Assembly (NCBI GenBank): GCA_028707695.1 | Contig: JAQWAL010000003.1 | Location: forward strand, 32,824 to 96,823 | DNA length: 64,000 nucleotides | Source of the DNA: Bacteroidales bacterium | GTDB taxonomy: Bacteria; Bacteroidota; Bacteroidia; Bacteroidales; UBA932 | Direction: 5' to 3' | Translations under genes and position numbers: made by a program | Shown: positions 1 to 9,019 of the stretch, piece after piece | Position numbering within the stretch: the first letter of the stretch is position 1 | Layout of the letters: every line of letters starts with the position of its first letter | The notes under the pieces: model-generated | Databases searched by the model: none | The model's input: the letters and a program-made list of their open reading frames with translations, nothing else | Told to the model about the DNA's origin: nothing

Positions 1-2629
1 TATCTTTGTCCTCTGAATCCTGTTGTTCCAAAGGAGGCTCTTTTTGAACATTATTGTCAATACTTTCTTTTATCAGAGGCTCTACAAATGATATGTGACC
101 AACTTCGAATGTAGTTACTCTTTTCCCTTTTGCCCTATAGCTTTTGCTAGCTATGAACTCTTGGGCATCTATTGTTTCCATATCCCTTTTTTGGTGTTTG
201 CCGGCAAATATAATACTTACCTGAGGGTACTGGTCACTGGAGAAACCATGGAGGAACGACCCCTCTGATTCACTTATAAATGATTGTACTTTGTTGTCAC
301 TTGCTTCAAATGTAAATCTTTTAAGATAATAGCATTTGGATTCATTATCAAAATACAACGCTGTGAAAATCTTTTCAGGATCAAATTTTTGTACCAATAA
401 TATTTCACCCTGGTACCTGTTGCTTAAATCGAAATCGGTAGTATAGAATTCGCCCTTTTTGTTGACAGCCAGTATTTTGTCTCCGTTGGAGAATTCGCCA
501 AGGTAAAGCCCTCTGGAATCTGTATTCAATCTGTTGATATCTTGGTCGAACCAAATTGGAACCCCTCCAAATTGAGATACTCCTTTGGTTTTTAGCTGTA
601 TCTTATGTACAGGGTTTTTGCTCAGGATATTACCCATGGAACCTTTGCCTTTTATTGCTAGTTTGGAGAAATCAAACTCAAAGATAAGTTTTTTAAGTTT
701 TGGCCTTGGTTTGAGGAAGATTTTCAGTATCTCTGCCTCTCCATTGGTGTTAGCAGTAAACCAAAGTATTTGGCTACCCTCTTTACCTTGGGTAATGTCA
801 TATTCTTTGTCCCTAGTTGCTCCGGTGACGGCAAATCTTTTAACATAAACATCTCCCATTTTTCCATTGCGGTATACAACGTTGTATATCGTCCGTTCGT
901 CATTCCGTGCAAAAACTCCGGCATGTATTATGTTCCTTCCGACAAATTGCTTTTCGGATATTTTGGAAACCATGTATTTCCCGTTTTTGAGAAAGACTAT
1001 TATGTCGTCAATGTCGGAACATTCACATACAAACTCTGCATTTTCGTCCCTTTTCAGCTCCATTCCTATAAAGCCCTCTTCTCTGTTCACATAGAGTTTT
1101 GCGTTTGAGGCAACAACTTTGGTCGCTTCTATTGTCTCGAAATTGCACAGTTCTGTTTTGCGGGGGTATTCCTGACCATATTTTTTCTTGAGGTTCTGGT
1201 AGTGTTTGATGCAGTATTGGGTCAAATGGTTTAAGTTGTATGTAACCTCTTCCATTTCACTTTCAATTTTCTGTATTGCATCTTCCAGTTGTTTGACATC
1301 GAATACTGAAATTTTCCTGACGGGCTTTTCTACCAGTTTTAGAACATCTTCTGGGGTGACTTCTCTTTTGAGTTGGTTTTCGTATGTTTTGAGTTCATCT
1401 TCGACCTCTTTTAGCTGAGTCTTCCAACTGTCCGATTTATTTTCCAAAAGACGATATACCCTTTTTTCGAAGAAGATCTTTTCGAGTGATGTATAATGCC
1501 ATGAATCAGTCAATTCGGATAATCTTATTTCAAGCTCTTGTTGGAGTAATTTTTGAGTGTGTTCTGTATTGTAACGAAGGATATAGTCAACTCCCAGGAA
1601 ATGAGGTTGGTTGTCCATAATCACACATGCGTTTGGCGATATGGATATTTCGCAATCGGTAAAAGCATACAAGGCATCTATTGTTTTGTCGGGAGAGATG
1701 TCATTGTGCAAGTGGATGACAATTTCTGCACCACTGGAGGTATTGTCATCTATTTTCCTGATTTTGATTTTTCCTTTGTCGTTAGCTTTCAGAATGGACT
1801 CAATAAGTTTGGATGTTGTGAGTCCAAAAGGTATTTCTGTTATTGATAGTGTTTTCTTATCTACTTTGTTGATACGGGCTCTCACTTTGACAACAGAACC
1901 TCTCAATCCTTGGTTGTATTTGCTGCAGTCGGCAAGCCCACCAGTGGGGAAGTCCGGCAAAATTGTGAATGTGTCTCCTTTTAAGTGAGCTATGGAAGCA
2001 TCAATCAGCTCATTGAAGTTATGAGGGAGGATTTTTGAAGCTAAGCCTACTGCAATCCCTTCTACTCCCATTGTAAGTAACAACGGGAATTTGGAAGGTA
2101 AACTTATAGGTTCCTGATTCCTTCCATCATAAGATTTCATCCACGATGTGGTTTTTGGATTGAACAGGACTTCATTTGCAAATTTGGTGAGTCTTGCTTC
2201 TATGTACCTGGGAGCGGCAGCACTATCGCCTGTTAGTGTGTTTCCCCAGTTACCCTGGCAGTCTACAAGCAAATCCTTTTGACCTAACTGTACAAGGGCG
2301 TCTCCAATGGATGCATCTCCATGAGGGTGGAACTGCATGGTGTGACCTATGATGTTTGCCACTTTGTTGTAACGTCCATCATCCATCCTTTTCATTGAGT
2401 GGAGAATTCTTCTCTGAACCGGTTTCAATCCATCATCTATGTGTGGTACAGCTCTTTCCAGAATGACGTACGACGCATAATCGAGGAACCACTCTTTATA
2501 CATGCCCGTAAGCTTGTATCTTTTGTCTCCCTCGTTTATGAGTTTGTCGTATTTATTGCTTTCTGAAGTTTCTGAATTGTCAAGAGGCTCATCTGCCTCT
2601 AGCTCGTAGTCGATGTCCCGGTTACTCAT
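1..2629 (-). CDS. parC: DNA topoisomerase IV subunit A (ParC), 3'-truncated by window edge
   Basis: Breakage-reunion subunit of a type IIA topoisomerase, which decatenates or relaxes DNA with ParE. About 876 codons are visible and no stop is reached, so the C-terminus lies outside the window. The winged-helix region is clear: GLKPVQRRILHSM at about 68-79, HPHGD at 101-105, and the catalytic tyrosine in APRYIEARLT at Tyr142. A coiled coil (about 440-520) and a diverged C-terminal beta domain follow. No GyrA box (QRRGGKG) is seen, which favours ParC over GyrA. The start MSNRDIDYEL is 21 bases after the era stop, so co-transcription with rluB-era is likely. The residue matching E. coli GyrA Ser83 is Ala106. 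Family assignment is secure; ParC versus GyrA rests on the missing box. Confidence 0.93.
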   Translation of the reverse strand, partial: MSNRDIDYELEADEPLDNSETSESNKYDKLINEGDKRYKLTGMYKEWFLDYASYVILERAVPHIDDGLKPVQRRILHSMKRMDDGRYNKVANIIGHTMQFHPHGDASIGDALVQLGQKDLLVDCQGNWGNTLTGDSAAAPRYIEARLTKFANEVLFNPKTTSWMKSYDGRNQEPISLPSKFPLLLTMGVEGIAVGLASKILPHNFNELIDASIAHLKGDTFTILPDFPTGGLADCSKYNQGLRGSVVKVRARINKVDKKTLSITEIPFGLTTSKLIESILKANDKGKIKIRKIDDNTSSGAEIVIHLHNDISPDKTIDALYAFTDCEISISPNACVIMDNQPHFLGVDYILRYNTEHTQKLLQQELEIRLSELTDSWHYTSLEKIFFEKRVYRLLENKSDSWKTQLKEVEDELKTYENQLKREVTPEDVLKLVEKPVRKISVFDVKQLEDAIQKIESEMEEVTYNLNHLTQYCIKHYQNLKKKYGQEYPRKTELCNFETIEATKVVASNAKLYVNREEGFIGMELKRDENAEFVCECSDIDDIIVFLKNGKYMVSKISEKQFVGRNIIHAGVFARNDERTIYNVVYRNGKMGDVYVKRFAVTGATRDKEYDITQGKEGSQILWFTANTNGEAEILKIFLKPRPKLKKLIFEFDFSKLAIKGKGSMGNILSKNPVHKIQLKTKGVSQFGGVPIWFDQDINRLNTDSRGLYLGEFSNGDKILAVNKKGEFYTTDFDLSNRYQGEILLVQKFDPEKIFTALYFDNESKCYYLKRFTFEASDNKVQSFISESEGSFLHGFSSDQYPQVSIIFAGKHQKRDMETIDAQEFIASKSYRAKGKRVTTFEVGHISFVEPLIKESIDNNVQKEPPLEQQDSEDKD

Positions 2630-2650
2630 TTTTATGTTTAAAGTTCTTCT

Positions 2651-3559
2651 CTAATCTTGTATGTACCCGAACTGTTTCAATTTTTTGCTGTCTTGCCTCC
2701 AATCCGGATTTACTTTGACAAATATCTGCAAAAATACCTTTTTTTCAAAAAAGGATTCCATATCTATCCGGGCTTGGGTTCCTACTTTTTTAAGGGATGA
2801 ACCACCTTTACCAATAATGATCCCTTTTTGAGAATCCCTTGTCACATATATTATTGCTTCAATATTGTAAATATTTTCATTCTCTTTGAAAGACTCAATG
2901 ACAACCTCTGTGCAATAAGGGATTTCCTTGCTGTAGTTAAGTAAAATCTTTTCCCTTATAATTTCGCTTGCAAAAAACCTAAGATTCCGGTCTGTCAATA
3001 TGCTTTTGTCATACCATGCAGGACTTTCGGGAAGGAGCCCCACAATCCTTGAAAAAAGAGCATCCAGGTTGAACTTTTCTGTTGCTGATATTGGGAAAAT
3101 TTCGGCATTTGGCAGAAGTTCCTGCCACTGGTTGTATAAATCTTCTAACTTCTCTTGGGTAGAAATGTCAATTTTGTTTATGACCAACAAAACGGGAGTA
3201 TGCAATGTGTTTAGTTTCTCAATATACTCCTTGTGCTTGGTGCTTTTTTCTACAGTGTCCGTAACATACAGGATGATATCTGCATCTGTGAATGCACCTT
3301 TCACAAAATTCATCATGCTCTCTTGCAACTTATACCCGGGTTTGAGTATACCGGGTGTGTCGGAATAGACTATTTGGTAATTGTCTCCGTTGACGAGCCC
3401 CATTATACGGTGTCTTGTTGTTTGAGCCTTTGATGTTACAATTGAAAGTTGTTCACCTACCAGTGCATTCATTAAGGTAGATTTGCCAACATTAGGGTTA
3501 CCCATAATGTTGACAAATCCGGAATAATGTTTGTTTTCTTCCTTAACAATTTTATTCAT
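2651..3559 (-). CDS. era: GTPase Era, ribosome biogenesis
   Basis: Essential GTPase that binds the 3' end of 16S rRNA and assists 30S maturation. The G1 motif GNPNVGKS is at about 20-27, then DTPG (G3) and NKID (G4). A C-terminal KH domain carries the GIIIGKGGSSLKKVG loop. The length of 302 residues is normal. The ATG at 3559 is preferred over a GTG two codons upstream; it overlaps the rluB stop by 8 bases, implying translational coupling. parC follows in the same direction. Confidence 0.95.
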   Translation of the reverse strand: MNKIVKEENKHYSGFVNIMGNPNVGKSTLMNALVGEQLSIVTSKAQTTRHRIMGLVNGDNYQIVYSDTPGILKPGYKLQESMMNFVKGAFTDADIILYVTDTVEKSTKHKEYIEKLNTLHTPVLLVINKIDISTQEKLEDLYNQWQELLPNAEIFPISATEKFNLDALFSRIVGLLPESPAWYDKSILTDRNLRFFASEIIREKILLNYSKEIPYCTEVVIESFKENENIYNIEAIIYVTRDSQKGIIIGKGGSSLKKVGTQARIDMESFFEKKVFLQIFVKVNPDWRQDSKKLKQFGYIQD

Positions 3560-4928
3560 AGGCACCCATTCTGAGCATTGCCACCTCTTGTTCTGTCAAA
3601 AAGCGCCATTGTCCTCTTCTTAAATTCTTTTTTGTGAGTCCGGCAAAGAAGACCCTGTCAAGTTTCTTTACCTTGTATCCCAAATGTTCAAAAATCCTTC
3701 TAACAACCCTGTTCCTTCCAGAATGAATTTCCAGACCCACTTGGTCTTTTTCTCCATCTACATAAGAAAGGGCATCTGCATGCACAGGTCCATCTTCAAG
3801 TGTCAAACCTTTCAAAATATTATCGAAATCGATTCCTGAAAGATTTTTGTCCAAAAAAACATGGTAAATCTTTTTTTGATTATTGGAAGGATGGGTTAAC
3901 CTTTCGGCTATCTCTCCATCATTGGTAAGAAGTAACACACCTGTTGTCATTTTGTCCAAACGTCCAACAGGATAGACTCTTTGGCTGCACTTTCCTTCGA
4001 TAAGTTCCATTACTGTCCTTTCTGCATTTGGATCGGACATTGTTGTCACATAATCTTTTGGCTTGTTCAAAAGGATATATACTTTTTCTTCTCCTTTCAA
4101 TCTTTCTCCGTTGAAACGTATTTCATCGTTGTAAGTAACTTTCACTCCAAGTTGAGTTACTACTTCTCCGTTTACTGTTACAAGTCCTGCAGTTATGTAT
4201 TCGTCAGCTTCTCTCCTGGAGCATATTCCGGAATTGGATATGAACTTATTTAGTCTTACAGTCCCGTCATTGGTTTTTTCTGGATTGTTCTTTGGGCGTC
4301 TGCTTCTCATGAAGGGAGCATTGTCCTTTACGGGAGTGCTTTCTGAATCGAATGGTTTACGGTCGCGGTCGAACGGTTTGCGGTCGCGGTCAAATGGTTT
4401 GCGGTCACGGTCGAACGGTTTGCTGTCACGGTCGAATGGTTTACGGTCGCGGTCGAATGGTTTACGGTCGCGGTCAAACGGTTTGCTGTCACGGTCGAAC
4501 GGTTTACGGTCACGGTCGAATGGTTTACGGTCGCGGTCGAATGGTTTACGGTCGCGGTCGAATGGTTTACGGTCGCGGTCAAATGGTTTACGGTCGCGGT
4601 CGAATGGTTTACGGTCGCGGTCAAACGGTTTGCGGTCGCGGTCAAACGGTTTGCTGTCACGGTCAAACGGTTTACGGTCGCGGTCGAATGGTTTACGGTC
4701 GCGGTCAAACGGTTTACGGTCACGGTCGAATGGTTTACGGTCGCGGTCAAATGGTTTACGGTCGCGGTCAAACGGTTTGCTGTCACGGTCATAAGGTTTC
4801 GCATCACTGCGATCTTTGTTGAAGGGTTTCGCATCACTGCGGTTACCTCCATAGGGCTTTTTGTAATCCCTTTTGTCTCTGCCAGAAGCACCAGCTCCTG
4901 CACGAGGTGAAAATTTGTTATTTCTCAT
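3552..4928 (-). CDS. rluB: 23S rRNA pseudouridine synthase RluB-like with heptapeptide-repeat N-terminus
   Basis: Isomerises a uridine in 23S rRNA (family role; RluB/RsuA group). The catalytic half is normal: an S4 RNA-binding domain from about residue 225 (VRLNKFISNSGICSRREADEY) and a synthase domain with the catalytic aspartate in VYPVGRLDKMTTG, Asp325. The first ~200 residues are unusual: a basic Gly/Arg/Lys leader followed by 22 uninterrupted seven-residue units, mostly KPFDRDR (residues 44-197). Charged, low-complexity N-terminal tails are common on Bacteroidota RluB proteins, but this regularity is not. The tail is probably disordered and may contact RNA (inference). First gene of rluB-era-parC. 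Confidence 0.93.
   Translation of the reverse strand: MRNNKFSPRAGAGASGRDKRDYKKPYGGNRSDAKPFNKDRSDAKPYDRDSKPFDRDRKPFDRDRKPFDRDRKPFDRDRKPFDRDRKPFDRDSKPFDRDRKPFDRDRKPFDRDRKPFDRDRKPFDRDRKPFDRDRKPFDRDRKPFDRDSKPFDRDRKPFDRDRKPFDRDSKPFDRDRKPFDRDRKPFDRDRKPFDSESTPVKDNAPFMRSRRPKNNPEKTNDGTVRLNKFISNSGICSRREADEYITAGLVTVNGEVVTQLGVKVTYNDEIRFNGERLKGEEKVYILLNKPKDYVTTMSDPNAERTVMELIEGKCSQRVYPVGRLDKMTTGVLLLTNDGEIAERLTHPSNNQKKIYHVFLDKNLSGIDFDNILKGLTLEDGPVHADALSYVDGEKDQVGLEIHSGRNRVVRRIFEHLGYKVKKLDRVFFAGLTKKNLRRGQWRFLTEQEVAMLRMGAYE
4338..4799 (-). repeat. Coding tandem array, 22 x 21 bp (KPFDRDR heptapeptide)
   Basis: Twenty-two contiguous 21-bp units inside rluB, read on the minus strand. The first is KPYDRDS, the last KPFDSES, and the 20 between are KPFDRDR or KPFDRDS. 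Units differ mainly by synonymous changes (CCA/CCG, TTC/TTT, CGC/CGT), so the peptide is conserved while DNA drifts slightly. There are no spacers, so this is not a CRISPR array. A decapeptide duplication (SDAKPFNKDR, SDAKPYDRDS) lies just upstream in the protein. Copy number probably changes by slippage or recombination. Confidence 0.97.
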
Positions 4929-4945
4929 TTATATATAATTCGGTG

Positions 4946-4953
4946 CAAAGTTA
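4946..4953 (-). promoter_or_regulatory. Putative -7 element of rluB-era-parC promoter
   Basis: TAACTTTG on the minus strand matches the Bacteroidota -7 consensus TAnnTTTG, 17 bases before the rluB ATG. No convincing -33 TTTG was seen at the usual spacing. Confidence 0.5.
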
Positions 4954-5010
4954 TGCTAATAAGAGATATTTTCCTACTTTTACACTTCTATTAAAGAATA
5001 AAATCTAAAA

Positions 5011-6285
5011 ATGGCCTCTTTTATCAATGGTAATTTTTCTTTGCCGGGCATAAATCCTTTGCTCAAGGAAAACTTTAGGGTCTCTATAAGGTCTATACAA
5101 AGTAGTAAATTGCGCTCTGTCCTGACCATATTGATAATTGCAATTGGAATTACATCTCTTGTTGGGATATTGACTGCAACTGACTCACTTAAAGCTGTCA
5201 TGAATGATAGTTTTGGTAAAATGGGTGCCAATTCTTTTTCTATTAGGTCAAACTTTTCTGAGATGCAGTCGGCTGAAAGGAAAGCCAGGGTCATAAACAG
5301 AAGGAATATATCTTACAACCAAGCAGTAAGTTTTGTAAAAAATTACGACGTGCCTTCTGTAATAACAATATCTGCAACAGCAGCCGGGAATGTTGTAATT
5401 AAAGCTGGCTCAGAAAAAACCAATCCGACTATCAACGTTATTGCTACTGACCAGAATAACCTCGATTTTATTGGAGCAAAGATTGCCAAGGGCAGGAATT
5501 TCCATGCAAGGGATATGGAGTCCTCTTCTTTTATGGCCATAATTGGATCTGGTGTGGCAAATGTTTTGTTCAGGAATGGAGAGGCGGTAGGGAAAGTGAT
5601 TACAGTAGGCGCAGTAAGGTATGAGGTAATTGGTGTCCTGGAGGCACAAGGTGCTACTTTTGGTGGAGGAGCCGATTCTCAGGTGTGGATCCCGTTGACT
5701 AATGCACGTTCAATTTTCTTGAACGAAAATTCATTTTTCACAATAGGAGTTACTCCATTGTCAGTCTCTCAAGAATTTGCAATGGAAGAGGCAGAGCAGG
5801 TGTTCAGGTCTGTGAGAAGGCTGACTCCTGTTGACAAATCTGATTTTAGGGTTACAAAGTCGGATGCAATGATGGAGGATGTCATGAAAATCATGTCTTA
5901 TGTGACAATAGCAGCGTTTATCATTGGAAGCATTACATTGCTGGGAGCCGCTGTTGGTTTGATGAACATAATGCTGGTCTCTGTAAAAGAGAGGACAAGG
6001 GAGATTGGGACAAGAAAAGCATTAGGTGCAAACTCGGTGACAATCAAGCAGCAATTTCTTTTTGAATCTATTGTGATTGGACAACTGGGAGGCATCTCGG
6101 GAATTGTATTAGGTGTTGTTATTGGAAACCTTACAGCACTGGTAATGAAGACTCCGTTTATAATACCTTGGCTTTGGATTTTCAGTGGTATTATGGTATG
6201 CTTGTTGGTGAGTGTGTTATCGGGTTATGTCCCGGCAGTCAGAGCATCAAAATTAGACCCAATTGAAGCTCTCAGATATGAGTAG
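5011..6285 (+). CDS. MacB/FtsX-type ABC transporter permease
   Basis: Permease subunit of a MacB-like mechanotransmission ABC transporter (macrolide, peptide or lipoprotein-linked export in the family). Topology fits: transmembrane helix 1 at about 36-56, a large extracytoplasmic domain (about 60-290, MacB_PCD), then three helices in the FtsX domain (about 295-318, 345-370, 386-406). The C-terminal signatures EIGTRKALGA and PAVRASKLDPIEALRYE are typical. No ATPase or membrane-fusion gene is adjacent, so its partners are encoded elsewhere. Divergent from rluB. Substrate unknown. Confidence 0.88.
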   Translation: MASFINGNFSLPGINPLLKENFRVSIRSIQSSKLRSVLTILIIAIGITSLVGILTATDSLKAVMNDSFGKMGANSFSIRSNFSEMQSAERKARVINRRNISYNQAVSFVKNYDVPSVITISATAAGNVVIKAGSEKTNPTINVIATDQNNLDFIGAKIAKGRNFHARDMESSSFMAIIGSGVANVLFRNGEAVGKVITVGAVRYEVIGVLEAQGATFGGGADSQVWIPLTNARSIFLNENSFFTIGVTPLSVSQEFAMEEAEQVFRSVRRLTPVDKSDFRVTKSDAMMEDVMKIMSYVTIAAFIIGSITLLGAAVGLMNIMLVSVKERTREIGTRKALGANSVTIKQQFLFESIVIGQLGGISGIVLGVVIGNLTALVMKTPFIIPWLWIFSGIMVCLLVSVLSGYVPAVRASKLDPIEALRYE

Positions 6286-6290
6286 GTTAT

Positions 6291-7058
6291 TTACTTCAAT
6301 CTGAAAACATATGTTATGGTTCCCTCTTGTACAGGTGGTGCACTGCTGCTTAGATTAAACTTTGCCTTTAAGGCTGCTTTTTTTGCTGCTTCCCACAATG
6401 TCCTGTCCTGAACTGTTGTTCCGGTAGCTCCAGGCGTTGCATTAACAACTTTTCCATACTGGTCTACGGATATTTTCACTATGACTTTCCCTGATTTGTT
6501 TACAGTGTATTCAGGTTCAGGCAACGATCCCATAACACTTCTGCCAGCAAGCCGAGCTTGTGGTTCTCCCTCTTTTGATCCCGTTTGTGTGTTTCCTTGG
6601 GAGTGGCCAGCCCTTAGATCTTCACTTTGGTTGGTGGCTTTTTGTGGTGATGTTGAGTCTGCATTTGATGCAGAAGGGAACAGTGCCCTCTTGTCAATTT
6701 CTGTTTTCCTTGGAGCTTCAAATTGTTCTACATCCCCCTGTTCTCCCATCGTGCTCTCTTCTCCTTTGTTTTCGGAGGTTCCGGTTATGGCAGATTCTGA
6801 TCTTTGGACAAGTCTTACCTCTTCCATGGGATTAGGTTGTTCTACCCTTGGCTCGTGTCCTGACCTAACTTGTACCGGTTTTTGAGGTTCCGGTTCGAGT
6901 TGGATCTCTATGCCTAGTTCTGCAGGAGGTGGATATATGACTTTAAATCCAGTGTTGAAAAAAAGCACTGCCAGCAACAGATGGAAACCTGTTGCCAAGG
7001 AGACTCCTATGACTTTGCTCCTCTTTTGTGCAAATATGCTTTTTCTTGGTCCTTTCAT
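6291..7058 (-). CDS. tonB: TonB-family energy transducer
   Basis: Couples inner-membrane proton motive force to outer-membrane TonB-dependent receptors. It has a short basic cytoplasmic start, one transmembrane helix (about 17-38), a polar linker of roughly 130 residues that is less proline-rich than classical TonB, and a C-terminal TonB fold from about 175 (SVMGSLPEPEYTVNKSGKV to the last residue). The start codon overlaps the exbD stop by one base (TAATG), so it is the third gene of exbB-exbD-tonB. Specific receptors cannot be deduced. Confidence 0.87.
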   Translation of the reverse strand: MKGPRKSIFAQKRSKVIGVSLATGFHLLLAVLFFNTGFKVIYPPPAELGIEIQLEPEPQKPVQVRSGHEPRVEQPNPMEEVRLVQRSESAITGTSENKGEESTMGEQGDVEQFEAPRKTEIDKRALFPSASNADSTSPQKATNQSEDLRAGHSQGNTQTGSKEGEPQARLAGRSVMGSLPEPEYTVNKSGKVIVKISVDQYGKVVNATPGATGTTVQDRTLWEAAKKAALKAKFNLSSSAPPVQEGTITYVFRLK

Positions 7059-7471
7059 TATTCCGGAGCGGTTGCAAGTATAATCCTGTACTGGTTTCTT
7101 TTTGCAATGTTCATAATATTGACTACCTGTTCCATTGGTACAGTTTTGTCAACATGTAAGGAGACAGTGGGGTCATCTTCCTCTTTCAGTTCGTTTTGGA
7201 TGATAAGTTCAATTTCACTTAACCTTACGGGTGTGTTTTTGCCATTTATGTGATATGAGAAGGTGTTTGATTGCGGGTAATGTTTGATTGAAATACTTAC
7301 CATTGGTTTTGCAGATACCTGGTTTGTGCTTTTTGGCAAGAGTAGTTTCAATGCATTTGGATTTACCAACGTGGAGGTTACAAGAAAGAAGATGAGTAGC
7401 AAAAATACAATATCTGTCATGGATGACATATTGAATGAAGCATCTACTTTTGATCTACGTTTAATTGCCAT
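7058..7471 (-). CDS. exbD: ExbD/TolR biopolymer transport protein
   Basis: Proton-channel partner of ExbB. The 137-residue protein has a short basic N-terminus, one membrane helix at about 19-40 (DIVFLLLIFFLV) led by the conserved protonatable Asp20, and a periplasmic domain. Seven bases separate it from exbB and it overlaps tonB by one base. ExbD versus TolR is decided by the TonB-type neighbour. Confidence 0.93.
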   Translation of the reverse strand: MAIKRRSKVDASFNMSSMTDIVFLLLIFFLVTSTLVNPNALKLLLPKSTNQVSAKPMVSISIKHYPQSNTFSYHINGKNTPVRLSEIELIIQNELKEEDDPTVSLHVDKTVPMEQVVNIMNIAKRNQYRIILATAPE

Positions 7472-7478
7472 AACTTCT

Positions 7479-8183
7479 TTATTTACCTGCAGGTTCGTGC
7501 AGGAGGTCCATGAATTCTATGGTGTTGCTTTCCATTTTATAAACAACGTTGTCTATTCTTGCTGCAAGGTAATTGTACCCGAAGTAGGCCATAATACCAA
7601 CTGTCAAACCAGCAACAGTAGTGACCATAGCAGTGTAGATTCCTCCGGAGAGGAGGGTTATGTCTACATTGCTGCCTGCCTGGGACATGTTGTAGAAAGC
7701 TTGTATCATTCCTATCACAGTTCCCAAAAAACCAAGCATTGGTGCTCCTCCGGCAATTGTGGCAAGCATTGGCAGTCCTTTTTCCAACCTGGAAACTTCC
7801 AGATTGCCCATGTTTTCCACAGCTGTCTGTATATCAATCAATGGGCGGCCTATTCTTTCTATTCCTTTCTCTATCAAACGTGCAATTGGTGTCTCTTGTG
7901 ATTGGCAAAGGCTTACAGCTGCCTTGATTTTACCTTCGTGTATGAAATCATTGATGTTTTTCATGAAGTTTTCGTCAATCTGGGAAGCTTTGCGTATTGC
8001 CCACCACCTTTCGCCAAAAATATACAATGCGATGATAGACAGTGCCAACAAGGGAATCATTATCCATCCTCCCTTAAGCGCCATACTGATTAATGAAAAA
8101 GATAATTCCTCCGTAACAGGAGGTATTTGGGCAACACTCTCTGCAGCTTCTTGCCCGATTGCCATTAGGATGTGAGTCATCAT
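7479..8183 (-). CDS. exbB: ExbB/TolQ/MotA proton channel family protein
   Basis: Pentameric channel scaffold that powers TonB. A first helix lies at about 35-58 (GWIMIPLLALSIIALYIFG), a cytoplasmic helical domain follows, then two helices in the MotA_ExbB domain with LPMLATIAGGAPMLGFLGTV and LLSGGIYTAMVTTVAG. First gene of exbB-exbD-tonB; a well-formed promoter lies upstream at 8231-8261. Several Met codons (8183, 8180, 8165) could be the start. Confidence 0.93.
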   Translation of the reverse strand: MMTHILMAIGQEAAESVAQIPPVTEELSFSLISMALKGGWIMIPLLALSIIALYIFGERWWAIRKASQIDENFMKNINDFIHEGKIKAAVSLCQSQETPIARLIEKGIERIGRPLIDIQTAVENMGNLEVSRLEKGLPMLATIAGGAPMLGFLGTVIGMIQAFYNMSQAGSNVDITLLSGGIYTAMVTTVAGLTVGIMAYFGYNYLAARIDNVVYKMESNTIEFMDLLHEPAGK

Positions 8184-8230
8184 AAATTAAGGGTTATTTT
8201 TCTAACTTTCCAATATTATACTAAAACAAA

Positions 8231-8261
8231 CAAAAGTACAATAATTGAGCCACTCTTCAAA
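8231..8261 (-). promoter_or_regulatory. Bacteroidota-type promoter of exbB-exbD-tonB
   Basis: On the minus strand, TTTG (8261-8258) is followed after 19 bases by TACTTTTG (8238-8231). Both elements and the spacing match the TTTG / TAnnTTTG consensus. It lies 48 bases before exbB. This is the best-formed promoter I found in the window. Confidence 0.6.
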
Positions 8262-8267
8262 GATAAA

Positions 8268-8978
8268 TCAGAACCTTCTAATAACCGATCCTCCTGACAA
8301 CTCTTGGTATATGTCCGGATTGCCAATATAAAAAACAGAACTCCCACCCGATGCGTAAACATCAAGGGTGTTTGAAACATTCAAAACAGCCAATCCACCT
8401 CCTGAAATATCCAGGCTGCAATATTTGATTATCAAATCCCTGCAATCAATTTCTCCACCCCCTGATGATTCTGCCCACGTATCGTCACTGTAACCTTCTA
8501 GATATGCAGAGGACCCGCCAGATAGAAGCAGTTGCATTTCCAGCAAATCTATGTAACCGTATATCTCGCCACCTCCGCTTAAACTGCATTTCAAACGGTT
8601 TCCGTACCATCCATTTTCAAATTCCACAATGCCACCACCACTGGACGATATTGATTCCAATTCTGGGCAGGAGAGATACACCCTTATGGTTGGCGAACCA
8701 GTGAATGAAACGCCTCTTTTGGGATAAATCCTCAAAGTTCCTCCAACTACCTCTGTTACCAAATATCTATGGATGTTTTCATTGGTTTCCACATATAGCC
8801 GGTAATCGTTTTCTTGCGTTACAATGAGTTCTATTCCACCTGCAGTGGAAACCGAATGAAAGGCTCTTGTGTATCTTTCATATGTGGTAACCCTGCCATG
8901 AGGCACTACGATGGTAAGGTCTACGCAAGAAGTTGTTAATAAAAGAAGTGTTAAAATTGGCAGTAATAATTTTTTCAT
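8268..8978 (-). CDS. DUF2807 head-GIN-domain lipoprotein
   Basis: Predicted lipoprotein: MKKLLLPILTLLLLTTSC has a lipobox cysteine at residue 18. The remainder is a repetitive, glycine/serine-rich beta-helix of the DUF2807 (head GIN) type with recurring SSGGG, LSGGG and ISGGG turns. Family function is unknown; members are usually surface or periplasmic and often sit in cell-envelope or signalling loci. The start at the signal peptide is preferred over an in-frame Met 18 codons earlier. It is convergent with nothing and lies in the same orientation as the nitrilase fusion upstream. Confidence 0.85.
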   Translation of the reverse strand: MKKLLLPILTLLLLTTSCVDLTIVVPHGRVTTYERYTRAFHSVSTAGGIELIVTQENDYRLYVETNENIHRYLVTEVVGGTLRIYPKRGVSFTGSPTIRVYLSCPELESISSSGGGIVEFENGWYGNRLKCSLSGGGEIYGYIDLLEMQLLLSGGSSAYLEGYSDDTWAESSGGGEIDCRDLIIKYCSLDISGGGLAVLNVSNTLDVYASGGSSVFYIGNPDIYQELSGGSVIRRF

Positions 8979-9019
8979 TGGATATTGTTTGTAGTTCCTT
9001 GTTTGACGAATAAAGCGGG

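Noticed and set aside
585..1988. Plus-strand open frames opposite parC
   Set aside because: They lie antisense to clearly conserved topoisomerase sequence and show no recognisable protein features.
4338..4799. Possible CRISPR array or separate genes in other frames of the 21-bp repeat
   Set aside because: The units are contiguous without spacers, and open frames on both strands arise only because the repeat lacks stops. RluB's frame is the one that continues into a conserved enzyme.
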